64,000 bases of DNA from contig CAJXKA010000003.1 in assembly GCA_913055655.1 (NCBI GenBank), positions 335,470 through 399,469 of the forward strand. Direction: 5' to 3'. This DNA comes from an uncultured Oceanospirillales bacterium (GTDB lineage Bacteria; Pseudomonadota; Gammaproteobacteria; Xanthomonadales; SZUA-36). Positions 63,931-64,000 of this stretch are shown here, piece by piece. The position numbers and the translations under genes were made by a program. Position 1 is the stretch's first letter. Each line of letters opens with the position of its first letter. Under the pieces are notes generated by a model. It searched no databases and had not been told where the DNA came from. It worked only from the letters and a program-made list of their open reading frames with translations.

Positions 63931-64000
63931 CCCCGATTCCCCGATTCCCCGATTCCCCGATTCCCCGATTCCCCGATTCCCCGATTCCCCGATTCCCCGA
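63931..64000 (+). repeat. CCCCGATT octamer array, copy C (cut by window edge)
   Basis: At least 8.75 tandem CCCCGATT units, continuing past the end of the window. Preceded by 50 bp closely matching the spacer before the copy B array. Confidence 0.93.

Overview
GC-rich gammaproteobacterial chromosome, window centred on the replication origin. The core is rpmH-rnpA-yidC-mnmE reading left and dnaA-dnaN-recF-gyrB reading right, with DnaA boxes between and around dnaA and ParB-binding parS palindromes from recF to gyrB. Single-copy housekeeping genes (thrABC, asnB, glyQS, cmoAB) are all intact. Gene order and protein style fit the Lysobacterales (Xanthomonadales) / Wenzhouxiangella side of the class; that placement is an inference from memory, not a search.

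Layout. 1-4.2 kb: end of a LEA/WHy protein, an exported amidohydrolase, an ABC exporter and an unknown membrane-anchored protein. 4.4-5.3 kb: a cold-shock protein and a CarD-type RNA polymerase regulator that seems to start at AUU. 5.3-8.4 kb: an unrecognised DxD glycosyltransferase-like protein, then an array of three hairpins with C-rich loops (minus strand) downstream of a two-gene small-protein operon. 8.5-10 kb: AraC regulator and DUF456 protein. 10-16.5 kb: asnB-thrA-thrB-thrC operon. 16.6-17.4 kb: Phd/PIN toxin-antitoxin pair. 17.4-22 kb: 2-oxoacid:ferredoxin oxidoreductase (beta, alpha) with a GltD-like Fe-S flavoprotein. 22.5-27 kb: RhlE helicase, a PQQ sugar dehydrogenase-cytochrome c lipoprotein and succinate-semialdehyde dehydrogenase. 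27.2-33.9 kb: a probable sulfide-responsive locus, with sulfide:quinone oxidoreductase, an RND/MMPL exporter, a LolA-like protein, an outer-membrane protein and a DUF2892 protein, divergent from a three-cysteine ArsR repressor of SqrR/BigR type. 33.8-45 kb: origin region. 44.9-50 kb: a degenerate GmhB-like protein, glyS, glyQ, NfeD and SPFH proteins. 50-57 kb: cmoAB and a five-gene MacB-type ABC operon with three consecutive adaptor proteins. 57-64 kb: LOG protein, amidohydrolase, DUF2333, ECF sigma with a DUF3379-like partner, Pcm-like methyltransferase and TolC.

Three intergenic regions hold one family of nested palindromes with 29-bp arms. The arm sequences differ between copies but stay self-complementary, and they are combined with 7- or 8-bp tandem repeats. 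The most unusual items are the C-rich hairpin array with its small-protein operon, the sulfide-linked exporter operon, the palindrome family, the three-adaptor ABC exporter, the catalytically stripped GmhB-like protein and the AUU start of carD. No tRNA, rRNA, CRISPR, prophage or insertion sequence was recognised.
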